Below are positions 1-4,641 of a stretch of 7,032 nucleotides of DNA, in pieces (position 1 is the stretch's first letter; each line of letters begins with the position of its first letter). The notes beneath the pieces are model-generated. The model had not been told where the DNA came from. It did no database searches and saw only the letters and a list, made by a program, of their open reading frames with translations. The translations under genes and the position numbers were made by a program. The stretch comes from Myxococcales bacterium (lineage in GTDB: Bacteria; Myxococcota_A; Polyangia; Polyangiales; Polyangiaceae), in contig JANYHY010000689.1 of NCBI GenBank assembly GCA_025362165.1, positions 1 through 7,032 on the forward strand, read 5' to 3'.

Positions 1-225
1 GTCGCTCGTGCAACTGACGGCGGTGCCCTTCCCCACGACAGTGGTGGGACTCGACACGTCCTCGGCTCGTGCTTCGGGCGGGACTGTCGCTTTGCCGTCT
101 GGATATCCCGCAGGCGGCCCGTCTTGGGGATTGGTCTGCACAGGCTTCGTCGTGGAGGTGGAGTCACTGGAGCTGCACGCGAACACAGTGAGAAGAACTA
201 GTGCGAGAGGAGACGCGGAGCTCAT
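1..225 (-). CDS. Lipoprotein, N-terminal part (gene runs off left edge)
   Basis: The frame is open for 75 codons from an ATG at 225 to the window edge, so the 3' end is missing. The N-terminus is a lipoprotein signal: a hydrophobic stretch (residues 6-16, PLALVLLTVFA) ending at Cys17 in a V-F-A-C lipobox, followed by Ser/Asp/Thr-rich residues (SSSDSTSTT). Phe at the -2 position of the lipobox is unusual but tolerated. After lipidation the protein should sit in the cell envelope. The visible mature part (residues 18-75) is a Pro/Gly/Thr-rich, probably unstructured linker with one further Cys near the edge (residue 72); the functional domain lies outside the window. No strong Shine-Dalgarno precedes the ATG, only a weak GGGA. 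A TACCGT hexamer ends 6 nt upstream and suggests a leaderless mRNA. The gene is divergent from the lipoprotein gene at 271. Function is unknown. Confidence 0.8.
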   Translation of the reverse strand, partial: MSSASPLALVLLTVFACSSSDSTSTTKPVQTNPQDGPPAGYPDGKATVPPEARAEDVSSPTTVVGKGTAVSCTSD

Positions 226-231
226 GATCCC

Positions 232-237
232 ACGGTA
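232..237 (-). promoter_or_regulatory. Putative -10 box (leaderless promoter of the left-edge lipoprotein)
   Basis: On the minus strand the hexamer TACCGT is separated by 6 nt (GGGATC) from the ATG at 225. This fits TANNNT at leaderless spacing. No convincing -35 is visible. It is one of seven promoters in the window with the same geometry. Confidence 0.5.
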
Positions 238-258
238 TCGGAGCCTCGAACGCGATGC

Positions 259-264
259 TATCGT
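259..264 (+). promoter_or_regulatory. Putative -10 box (leaderless promoter of the 271 lipoprotein)
   Basis: TATCGT is followed by 6 nt (CCGCGC) and then the ATG at 271, and there is no Shine-Dalgarno. The position expected for its -35 (about 236-241) overlaps the -10 of the divergent gene. Transcription start at the ATG is inferred. Confidence 0.5.
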
Positions 265-270
265 CCGCGC

Positions 271-684
271 ATGAATCGCTTGGTGCTCGCGGTCGTTGTC
301 TTGATGGGGTGTAAGGGTTCGGGGGTTGCGGTCGACAACGTGACGACACCGAGCGCCAGCAACTTGGCCCCCATGCCTTCCGTCACGGATCCGATCGCGT
401 CGTCATCCGTAGCGCCGAGCGCGACACCAGCGCCGAGCGTCAGCGCCACGCCCACGGCGACAGCGGCAGAGAAGAAGTGCTCTTGCCCCAACGTCCAGGT
501 CGGCGGCATCTACCCGCAGCGAAGCGGCCACTCTTCGCCGCTCCCGGCCTCCGAGGGGCACACCGTGATCTCGATCGACACCACGACGTGCACGGTCAAC
601 ATGCGCGACGCGTTTGGGAACAAGTCCGTCGAGCCCTGCGGCTCACAACTCTTTGCTCCTCCGAGGAGCAACCCGGCGGGCTGA
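271..684 (+). CDS. Small lipoprotein with Ser/Thr/Ala/Pro linker and disulfide-type C-terminal domain
   Basis: A 137-residue envelope lipoprotein. It has a short signal (MNRLVLAVVVLMG), a lipobox L-M-G-C with lipidated Cys14, and Lys at the +2 position. Residues about 20-66 are a low-complexity Ser/Thr/Ala/Pro/Val tether. Residues about 69-137 form a small domain with four Cys (70, 72, 107, 123), enough for two disulfides, including a C-S-C pair and a basic/Pro-rich end. I do not recognise the domain. The start at 271 places the signal peptide correctly, with a TATCGT hexamer 6 nt upstream. The stop lies 14 bases from the convergent GYF_2-like gene. Size, +2 Lys and layout closely parallel the lipoprotein at 2983-3396, although the C-terminal domains do not look alike. 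Confidence 0.82.
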   Translation: MNRLVLAVVVLMGCKGSGVAVDNVTTPSASNLAPMPSVTDPIASSSVAPSATPAPSVSATPTATAAEKKCSCPNVQVGGIYPQRSGHSSPLPASEGHTVISIDTTTCTVNMRDAFGNKSVEPCGSQLFAPPRSNPAG

Positions 685-698
685 GCCTCATCGAATCC

Positions 699-1646
699 TC
701 ACCGAATGCCCTGTGCGCGAGCGAGCGCTGCGAGACGATCTGCGATGCGCGCGAGCATGAGCAGCACCTCGAGCATCATTCGGGCGGCTGCTCCCACGAA
801 CGCGCACGCGAGCACGACGACGGGCACGAGCGCCAAAGCCGTCGCGCCATTCTGACCATTCGACATCGCGCTGAGCGCATGAACGATCGACGCCACTACG
901 GCGCCCGCGAGCGTCGCGAGGACGAGCACATACGCGAGCCGCACGAGTCTCACCGAGCCCACGCGCTCGAAGCGAAGATCGAGCACAGAGGTCTGAGGCG
1001 CGAAGATCGGCTCGTCGTCGCCTGGCTCCGGCGGCGGCTCCATGAACCACTGCACGGTGAGCGACGCAGACTCGTCGGGATCCGATTTCGGCGGCGCGCT
1101 GACTCGAGCGATTGGCTCTGGGACTGGCTCTGGAGCAGGCTCCTTCGCGATCGGGACCGCAGCGGCAGCCGCGCGCTCGAGCTCCGCCGCGAGCTTCGCA
1201 TCTTTGGCAGCAGCGTCCGCGACTTCGATCGGCTCGATCTCCTCAAGCTCCGAAGCGAGCTCGGGCGGCGCGGCTTCGACCACGACCAACGGGAGCGCGG
1301 CCGCTGGCGGTGGCGTGATCTTCGGCGGGGGAGTCGATCGCGGACGCGGCGGAGTTGAAGCAGGACGCGGTGGAGCTGGGCGCGCTGCCGTCAGTGGTGG
1401 CGGCGGCGTAGAGGCAGGTCGCACTTGCGGTGGTGGTGGTGTCGCCGATCTCGCGGCGAGCAGCGCGGCGTCGTTGAGCAGTCGCTCGAGCGTCACCCAC
1501 TCGGTCGCGCCCACACGCTTGACGAGCGTGTTGGGTTTGAGTCGCGAGATCTGCAAACCCTTGCGCAGCTTGCGCAGGCTTACAGGCCGGCTCTCTGATT
1601 CTGTTTCCGGGTCGCGTGCAATCCAGATCTCGGCTCGCTCATCCAT
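699..1646 (-). CDS. GYF_2-like (DUF4339-type) domain membrane protein with Pro-rich linker
   Basis: A 315-residue protein in three parts. Residues about 6-58 resemble the GYF_2 domain: W8 early, then R-P-V-S-L (20-24), L-R-K-L-like spacing, L-K-P-N-T-L-V (36-42) and G-x-x-E-W (46-50). The usual Gly of the Gly-Pro pair is Arg here. Residues about 65-230 are a long Pro/Ala/Glu-rich linker with repeated S-T-P-P-P motifs, an acidic/Ala segment (about 124-165) and a conserved-looking W-F-M-E-P-P patch (200-205). Residues about 236-258 and 267-288 are two hydrophobic transmembrane helices, followed by an amphipathic Arg/Ala-rich tail. The N-terminal domain is probably cytoplasmic; in this family it is thought to bind protein partners. 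TATCAT lies 6 nt before the ATG. The opposite strand is also open (long, Ser/Gly- or Arg-rich), but that is a GC-bias shadow. Partner and pathway are unknown. Confidence 0.82.
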   Translation of the reverse strand: MDERAEIWIARDPETESESRPVSLRKLRKGLQISRLKPNTLVKRVGATEWVTLERLLNDAALLAARSATPPPPQVRPASTPPPPLTAARPAPPRPASTPPRPRSTPPPKITPPPAAALPLVVVEAAPPELASELEEIEPIEVADAAAKDAKLAAELERAAAAAVPIAKEPAPEPVPEPIARVSAPPKSDPDESASLTVQWFMEPPPEPGDDEPIFAPQTSVLDLRFERVGSVRLVRLAYVLVLATLAGAVVASIVHALSAMSNGQNGATALALVPVVVLACAFVGAAARMMLEVLLMLARIADRLAALARAQGIR

Positions 1647-1652
1647 TGGCGC

Positions 1653-1658
1653 ATGATA
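1653..1658 (-). promoter_or_regulatory. Putative -10 box (leaderless promoter of the GYF_2-like gene)
   Basis: On the minus strand TATCAT is followed by 6 nt (GCGCCA) and then the ATG at 1646, with no Shine-Dalgarno. No clear -35 is seen at 16-18 nt; a TTGAAG lies at about 20 nt spacing, too far to be convincing. Confidence 0.5.
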
Positions 1659-1729
1659 AGCGCATGAGCGGCGTTGTCTTCAATGGTTGGGTGGCTCGCG
1701 ATCCGGCTGATTGTTGCCGCGTTGATGAA

Positions 1730-2221
1730 TCAGAAAGCTCCGCTCACAGACATGCCTTGAGCGTCTGGGCCCTGCATGGCTTTCATGCTGATCGGACCAA
1801 ACGAGATCTGTGACTTCTTGAATGGCGAGAGACCGTCTGCTCGCAAGATCTCGGTGAGCGACATGAGTAAGTTCGGCACTGCGATGAACAAGCTCAGAGT
1901 GCCGCCCATCAGCGTGGCGTCATGCATCGAATCGAGCCACCCGCTCGGCGCGTGTTGCAGCGCGCTCGTACAGAGCAGCGCCGCAGACCAGCCGCCATCG
2001 AGCGTGCCCGTGACTGCGCTCGCGAGACCCCATGTGCGCTGTGCTGTCTGCGACTCGGTCTCGAGCGCAAACGCGCTGCCCGTCGCCGTGATCACTCCAG
2101 CGAGGTTGGACCCGCTGTAGGCGAGCCCCAACACCGTGCCGGTCGTGAGCTCCGCTCTCGCCGGAGATTGCGTCAGCGCCACGCCCGTGACGAGCGCGCT
2201 CGCGATGATCCATCTCTGCAT
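1730..2221 (-). CDS. Secreted/membrane protein of unknown family
   Basis: A 163-residue protein that I do not recognise. Residues 1-23 are a cleavable signal peptide (MQRWIIASAL... ending S-P-A-R-A before Glu24). Three hydrophobic, Gly/Ala/Ser/Thr-rich segments follow at about 26-53, 64-88 and 100-125; the last is the most convincing transmembrane helix. There is one Cys (84). The C-terminal tail (about 136-163) reads as a short beta-type stretch, Q-I-S-F-G-P, ending G-A-F. A similar ending, R-I-S-I-G-P to G-A-W, closes the TPR/PEGA protein in this window. The N-terminal Arg plus hydrophobic core supports the ATG at 2221. It is flanked by genes on the same strand with gaps of 83 and 103 bp, so it is probably transcribed on its own from the TAGTAG hexamer 6 nt upstream. 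Confidence 0.75.
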   Translation of the reverse strand: MQRWIIASALVTGVALTQSPARAELTTGTVLGLAYSGSNLAGVITATGSAFALETESQTAQRTWGLASAVTGTLDGGWSAALLCTSALQHAPSGWLDSMHDATLMGGTLSLFIAVPNLLMSLTEILRADGLSPFKKSQISFGPISMKAMQGPDAQGMSVSGAF

Positions 2222-2227
2222 GACTCG

Positions 2228-2233
2228 CTACTA
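2228..2233 (-). promoter_or_regulatory. Putative -10 box upstream of the 1730-2221 gene
   Basis: On the minus strand GCTTAGTAG precedes a 6-nt spacer (CGAGTC) and the ATG at 2221. The hexamer TAGTAG lacks the final T of TANNNT, so it is the weakest of the set, but its upstream GCTTA matches the GYF_2-like promoter. Confidence 0.3.
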
Positions 2234-2324
2234 AGCAATCCACGGGCCGCTGCATTCACTGGAAATCTAGGGCGATCGGCGCGCGCGTGTTCCGGCAGTG
2301 ATGTGCCGCTATTTCACAGTGGCT

Positions 2325-2867
2325 CTATTCCTTCAACTCTTTGGGCGCGCGGCTCACGCGGACCTCCATGCCGTCGACCTCTTCGACGATGATCGACTCT
2401 CCCTCTTCGAGAGGCTCGTCTGCGCGCGCGTTGTAGTCGATGACGGAGCCCCGGATCTCGACGCGCACCTTGCCGGGTCGCTTGGCAGCGAGCGCGACGA
2501 CCACGCGGCCGACCTTGCCGACGACGTCGTTGCTCTTGACGTTGCTCGTCGCAGAACGCGTGAGGAGCCTACGAAGCACCGACACCGCGAACACACCAGA
2601 CGCCGCACCAGAAGCGAGCGCGAGCCCGAGCGTGACCCACGGGCCTGCGAGCTGAAACACCGTGAGCAGCGTCCCGACGAGCCCGAACGCGAGCAGCAAG
2701 AACGACCAGAAGCGAAGACTGCCGAAGAAGGTGCCGAGCCCTGCCTCGCCGTCATGATCGGCGCCGTGCACTTCGTGACCACCTGCATCGGTGTCATGCC
2801 CTGCGAAGACTTGAATCGCGACGACCCCGAGAGCCATCACAAGAGTCGCGATGTACAGAACGATCAC
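2325..2867 (-). CDS. NfeD-like membrane protein
   Basis: A 180-residue NfeD-family protein. Residues about 2-22 form TM1. Residues 23-42 form a hydrophilic loop rich in His, Asp and Glu (H24, D25, D27, H31, E32, H34, D37, H38, D39, E41). Residues about 52-72 and 76-98 form TM2 and TM3. Residues about 113-175 match the NfeD C-terminal OB-fold: V-G-K-V-G-R-V, then P-G-K-V-R-V, Y-N-A-R and a V-D-G-M-E-V-R-V end. In other bacteria NfeD proteins work with flotillin/stomatin-type membrane proteins in membrane microdomain organisation; no such partner is in this window. The start is GTG at 2867, chosen because it begins the first transmembrane segment. TAGCCT lies 6 nt upstream, and a GAGG-like stretch also lies close by. 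The gene is divergent from the lipoprotein at 2983. Confidence 0.87.
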   Translation of the reverse strand: MIVLYIATLVMALGVVAIQVFAGHDTDAGGHEVHGADHDGEAGLGTFFGSLRFWSFLLLAFGLVGTLLTVFQLAGPWVTLGLALASGAASGVFAVSVLRRLLTRSATSNVKSNDVVGKVGRVVVALAAKRPGKVRVEIRGSVIDYNARADEPLEEGESIIVEEVDGMEVRVSRAPKELKE

Positions 2868-2873
2868 GCCTCG

Positions 2874-2879
2874 AGGCTA
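2874..2879 (-). promoter_or_regulatory. Putative -10 box (leaderless promoter of the NfeD-like gene)
   Basis: On the minus strand TAGCCT is followed by 6 nt (CGAGGC) and then the GTG at 2867. The spacer contains GAGG, so a very short leader with weak ribosome binding cannot be excluded. No clear -35 is visible. Confidence 0.45.
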
Positions 2880-2969
2880 CGCGCTTTCTTGGGTGATCGC
2901 TCGACCATCGAGACCGGAGCAACTCTTGCCGTAGACGTGCTCGCGCCCCTGGTAGCCATGACAATCGGC

Positions 2970-2975
2970 TATCCT
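2970..2975 (+). promoter_or_regulatory. Putative -10 box (leaderless promoter of the 2983 lipoprotein)
   Basis: TATCCT is followed by 7 nt (GTGTGTC) and then the ATG at 2983, with no Shine-Dalgarno. The context GGCTATCCT resembles TGCTATCGT at the 271 lipoprotein. Confidence 0.5.
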
Positions 2976-2982
2976 GTGTGTC

Positions 2983-3396
2983 ATGCATGATCGATGGAGC
3001 GTCGCCGCCGCGACTGGGATGCTGTTCGTCGTGACACTCGCGTGCAAGGCGTCCAAGAGCGAAGACTCTCCAGTGGCCACCGCGACCGCAGCACCCTCGA
3101 CCGCAGCACCCTCGACCGCGAGCGCCGCGACGACCGATGATCCTCCCGCGGCGACGACGGCCTTGCCCGAGAAGACGTCAGCGCCCGCCAAGCCCGCCGT
3201 CACCGAAGCGTCCGCGAAGACGACCTTCATGACCAACTGCCAAACGGTCTGCGGCGCCGGTCGCTGCGATGTCGACCCCGACATGGGTGCTCCATGCGAG
3301 TGCGCGTGGAAGAAGCTGCGTCCGAAGAACACGCTGGAGGCGCTGGCCAAAATGGGCGTGGACGGATACGGCGACGCGCGCAACGATTGTCAGTGA
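2983..3396 (+). CDS. Small Cys-rich lipoprotein
   Basis: A 137-residue envelope lipoprotein. The signal (MHDRWSVAAATGMLFVVTLA) leads to lipidated Cys21 in a T-L-A-C lipobox; Thr at -3 is somewhat atypical. Lys is at +2. Residues about 29-80 are an Ala/Thr/Pro/Ser tether that contains a duplicated A-P-S-T-A unit. Residues about 81-137 form a compact domain with six Cys (86, 90, 95, 105, 107, 136), including C-x3-C-x4-C and C-E-C, so three disulfides are possible. I do not recognise the domain. An internal Met13 would give too short a signal, so the ATG at 2983 is preferred. A longer open frame on the opposite strand (2877-3383) is rejected because this strand has a clear lipoprotein signal and a tidy Cys domain. 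The gene is divergent from the NfeD-like gene and convergent with the antitoxin-like gene. Confidence 0.82.
   Translation: MHDRWSVAAATGMLFVVTLACKASKSEDSPVATATAAPSTAAPSTASAATTDDPPAATTALPEKTSAPAKPAVTEASAKTTFMTNCQTVCGAGRCDVDPDMGAPCECAWKKLRPKNTLEALAKMGVDGYGDARNDCQ
3091..3120 (+). repeat. 15-bp tandem duplication in lipoprotein linker
   Basis: Two adjacent 15-bp units (GCACCCTCGACCGCA, then the same with a final G) encode A-P-S-T-A twice in the linker of the lipoprotein. The length is a multiple of three, so the reading frame is kept. It is probably a slippage product that changes tether length. Confidence 0.8.
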
Positions 3397-3496
3397 CTGT
3401 GGACCGCTTGTGCGCGCACGACGGCCGAGACGGCCTGACCGCGTGGAGTTCCCGGCGCGATTCCGAGCCTGCTACGGGCGCGGTGGAAGCCTGGCG

Positions 3497-3697
3497 TCAG
3501 TCTTGCGATTCGGTCCACGGGCACGGACCTTCGCCCGTCTCTAGCCACCGGAGATAGGCCGCGGTGGTCTTGGCGTCGAACACTTCGCCACGCTCGACTT
3601 CTTCAAAGGCACGCCGCACTTCCGCTTCGTCCTTCGGATGAGGTTGGTGGAGCAGGCGCGCGTTGGCGGCATGGGCGGGGCTAGGCTTCGACACCAT
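3497..3697 (-). CDS. Short antitoxin-like protein (orphan)
   Basis: A 66-residue soluble protein. A basic, Ala/Pro/His-containing N-terminus (1-20) is followed by a charged helix-rich part: E-A-E-V-R-R-A-F-E-E-V-E-R-G-E-V-F (24-40), then a second helix (T-T-A-A-Y-L-R-W-L, 44-52) and an acidic end with one Cys (59). The pattern of a helix, an E-R-G-E-V turn, and a helix resembles the C-terminal part of several small type II antitoxins, so antitoxin-like is an inference, not a family match. No toxin gene is adjacent: downstream is 100 bp and then a convergent lipoprotein, and upstream is gene-free DNA. There is no Shine-Dalgarno. The ATG abuts a perfect palindrome that overlaps a -10 box, as expected for an autoregulated gene. 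It could also be an unrelated small DNA-binding or hypothetical protein. Confidence 0.6.
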   Translation of the reverse strand: MVSKPSPAHAANARLLHQPHPKDEAEVRRAFEEVERGEVFDAKTTAAYLRWLETGEGPCPWTESQD

Positions 3698-3716
3698 GAC
3701 GACAGTATCTGTCGTC
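3698..3716. promoter_or_regulatory. Perfect palindrome, putative operator
   Basis: Two 8-bp arms, GACGACAG (3698-3705) and CTGTCGTC (3709-3716), are exact inverse complements around TAT. The element touches the start codon of the antitoxin-like gene and covers its predicted -10 box (3704-3709 on the minus strand). A dimeric repressor bound here would block transcription; autoregulation is inferred. As RNA it could also form a hairpin, but in a leaderless mRNA it would not be transcribed. Confidence 0.6.
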
Positions 3717-3732
3717 TATCAGCAGAGAGCAA
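3704..3732 (-). promoter_or_regulatory. Putative promoter of the antitoxin-like gene
   Basis: On the minus strand TTGCTC (3727-3732) and GATACT (3704-3709) are 17 bp apart, and GATACT is 6 nt from the ATG at 3697. This is the only promoter in the window where a -35-like element (TTG match) is seen at normal spacing. Confidence 0.5.
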
Positions 3733-3819
3733 ATCAGTGGATCTCGCGCGAAAGAGTTCTCCCGTCAGCTGCAGAGCTCGAGTCCGCGGCGGGCCAAGCG
3801 TGAGCGAGCAGGAGGCACC

Positions 3820-4000
3820 ATGACAGAGTCCCCACCTGACCCAAAACCGATTCCGGCGAGTAGCCGTGGTCGGCAATGCGCCCATTCTGCTCGACGTTCA
3901 CCGCAATTCGAACGCGAGTCACCGCGAGCTTTGGATCCGTGACCCCGACGGCTATACCGTCGTCCTCGCATCGCCCAACGGTGACGCGCTGGAGGCGTAG
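3820..4000 (+). pseudogene. Remnant of a VOC/glyoxalase-fold protein (C-terminal fragment)
   Basis: The frame ending at the TAG 3998-4000 is open from 3824. From about 3866 it reads V-V-G-N-A-P-I-L-L-D-V, then H-R-E-L-W-I-R-D-P-D-G-Y-T-V-V-L-A-S-P. The R-E-L-W-I-R-D-P-D-G-Y-T-V-V-L pattern is the characteristic last strand pair of VOC (glyoxalase / bleomycin-resistance) proteins, in which a metal ligand or Glu lies in the final strands. Only about 45 residues of a normal 110-130 are present, and I find no matching N-terminal half in any frame upstream. A good Shine-Dalgarno (GGAGG, 3811-3815) precedes an ATG at 3820 in another frame; that frame opens M-T-E-S-P-P-D-P-K-P-I-P and stops at about 3942. 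An internal deletion plus frameshift could therefore have joined the two. Whether any product is made is unknown. Confidence 0.5.
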
Positions 4001-4016
4001 GCGGTCCCATCAGCCG

Positions 4017-4640
4017 ATGCTGCTGTTCAAGAAGCCGTTTCACGCTGGACTGACCAGCGGCGAGATCACGTTGACCTTTCGTCGTTGGCAGAAGGCGCAC
4101 GTGCGACAAGGAGGCCGCTACCGTTGTCACCCGATCGGCGTGCTCCTGGTCGACGCGGTCAGCCTCGTGACCACCAAGAGCGTCACTGCTTCGGACGCCA
4201 AGCGCGCTGGCTTCGACTCGCGCGTCGCGCTCATCGATTATCTCTTGGAGCTCGGCCCGCTCGACGAGACGACGGAGATTTGGCGCGTGGAGCTTCGGCA
4301 CGTTGGAGACGGTGATCGCGTGGAGTTCGCGATGGTGGATGCGCTGACTGAAGCCGACATCGCCGCGATCCGCGCGCGTCTCGCCTCGTTCGACGCGCGC
4401 GTGAGATGGACGAAGAAGACTCTGGCGATCATCTCCGAGCACCCGCGCGTCGCCGCCTCTCAGCTCGCCAAGAAGTTGAAGCGCGAGACGCTGGAGCTCA
4501 AGGTCGACATCCGCAAGCTGAAGAAGCTCGGTCTCACGCAGAGCTTCGAGGTGGGCTACGAGATCTCCCCGCGCGGGCGGGCCTATCTCGACTGTGTGAA
4601 CACGGAACGTGTGAACAAGACGCGTGCGAAGAGACGCTGA
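4017..4640 (+). CDS. ASCH-domain protein with winged-helix-like C-terminus
   Basis: A 207-residue soluble protein. Residues 1-96 match the ASCH fold (PUA-like, predicted RNA/nucleic-acid binding): M-L-L-F-K-K-P-F-H, then G-L-T-S-G-E-I-T-L-T-F-R-R-W (11-24), a G-G-R-Y-R turn (32-36), the I-G-V-L-L-V-D-A-V strand, and W-R-V-E-L (89-93). Residues about 109-128 form a helical connector. Residues about 129-192 look like a helix-turn-helix/winged-helix: W-T-K-K-T-L-A-I-I-S-E-H-P-R-V, A-S-Q-L-A-K-K-L, a Lys-rich helix, and a wing-like S-F-E-V-G-Y-E-I-S-P-R-G. The tail is basic. The frame is open further upstream (from 3876), but those residues are Arg/Ser/Thr-rich and unlike the family; the ATG at 4017 begins exactly at the domain. 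No TANNNT box or clear Shine-Dalgarno sits before it. The stop is 1 base from the convergent lipoprotein stop. A role in RNA or regulation is likely but the substrate is unknown. Confidence 0.85.
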   Translation: MLLFKKPFHAGLTSGEITLTFRRWQKAHVRQGGRYRCHPIGVLLVDAVSLVTTKSVTASDAKRAGFDSRVALIDYLLELGPLDETTEIWRVELRHVGDGDRVEFAMVDALTEADIAAIRARLASFDARVRWTKKTLAIISEHPRVAASQLAKKLKRETLELKVDIRKLKKLGLTQSFEVGYEISPRGRAYLDCVNTERVNKTRAKRR

Positions 4641-4641
4641 G

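Larger units (their letters stand above)
3698..4016. other. 319-bp stretch without an intact gene
   Basis: This holds the palindrome and promoter of the antitoxin-like gene at its left, about 100 bp in which I see nothing (about 3733-3810), a GGAGG Shine-Dalgarno-like site (3811-3815) with an ATG at 3820, and the VOC-like fragment ending at 4000. The 61-residue and 114-residue open frames here have no protein-like character. Confidence 0.6.

Noticed and set aside
477..1358. Long plus-strand open frame of 293 codons
   Set aside because: The translation is Arg/His/Glu-rich without domains and lies opposite the GYF_2-like gene; it is a shadow caused by GC-biased codons.
1042..1656. Plus-strand open frame rich in Ser, Gly and Ala
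   Set aside because: It is antisense to the Pro-rich linker; low complexity comes from the complement of CCG/GCC codons. The minus-strand protein has real domains.
2298..2990. Plus-strand open frame of 230 codons overlapping the NfeD-like gene
   Set aside because: It is charged and Arg/Glu-rich with no motifs, while the opposite strand encodes a clear NfeD protein with transmembrane segments.
2877..3383. Minus-strand open frame of 168 codons with Ala/Val-rich middle
   Set aside because: It is opposite a lipoprotein with a proper lipobox and six-Cys domain; its Ala/Val repeats are the complement of the linker duplication.
3423..3435. Small hairpin GGCCG-AGA-CGGCC 27 nt after the lipoprotein stop
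   Set aside because: The stem is only 5 bp and there is no T-run, so it does not qualify as an intrinsic terminator.
3541..3885. Minus-strand open frame of 114 codons in the gene-poor region
   Set aside because: It is Arg/Ser/Pro/Cys-rich without structure, and it overlaps the antitoxin-like gene in another frame.
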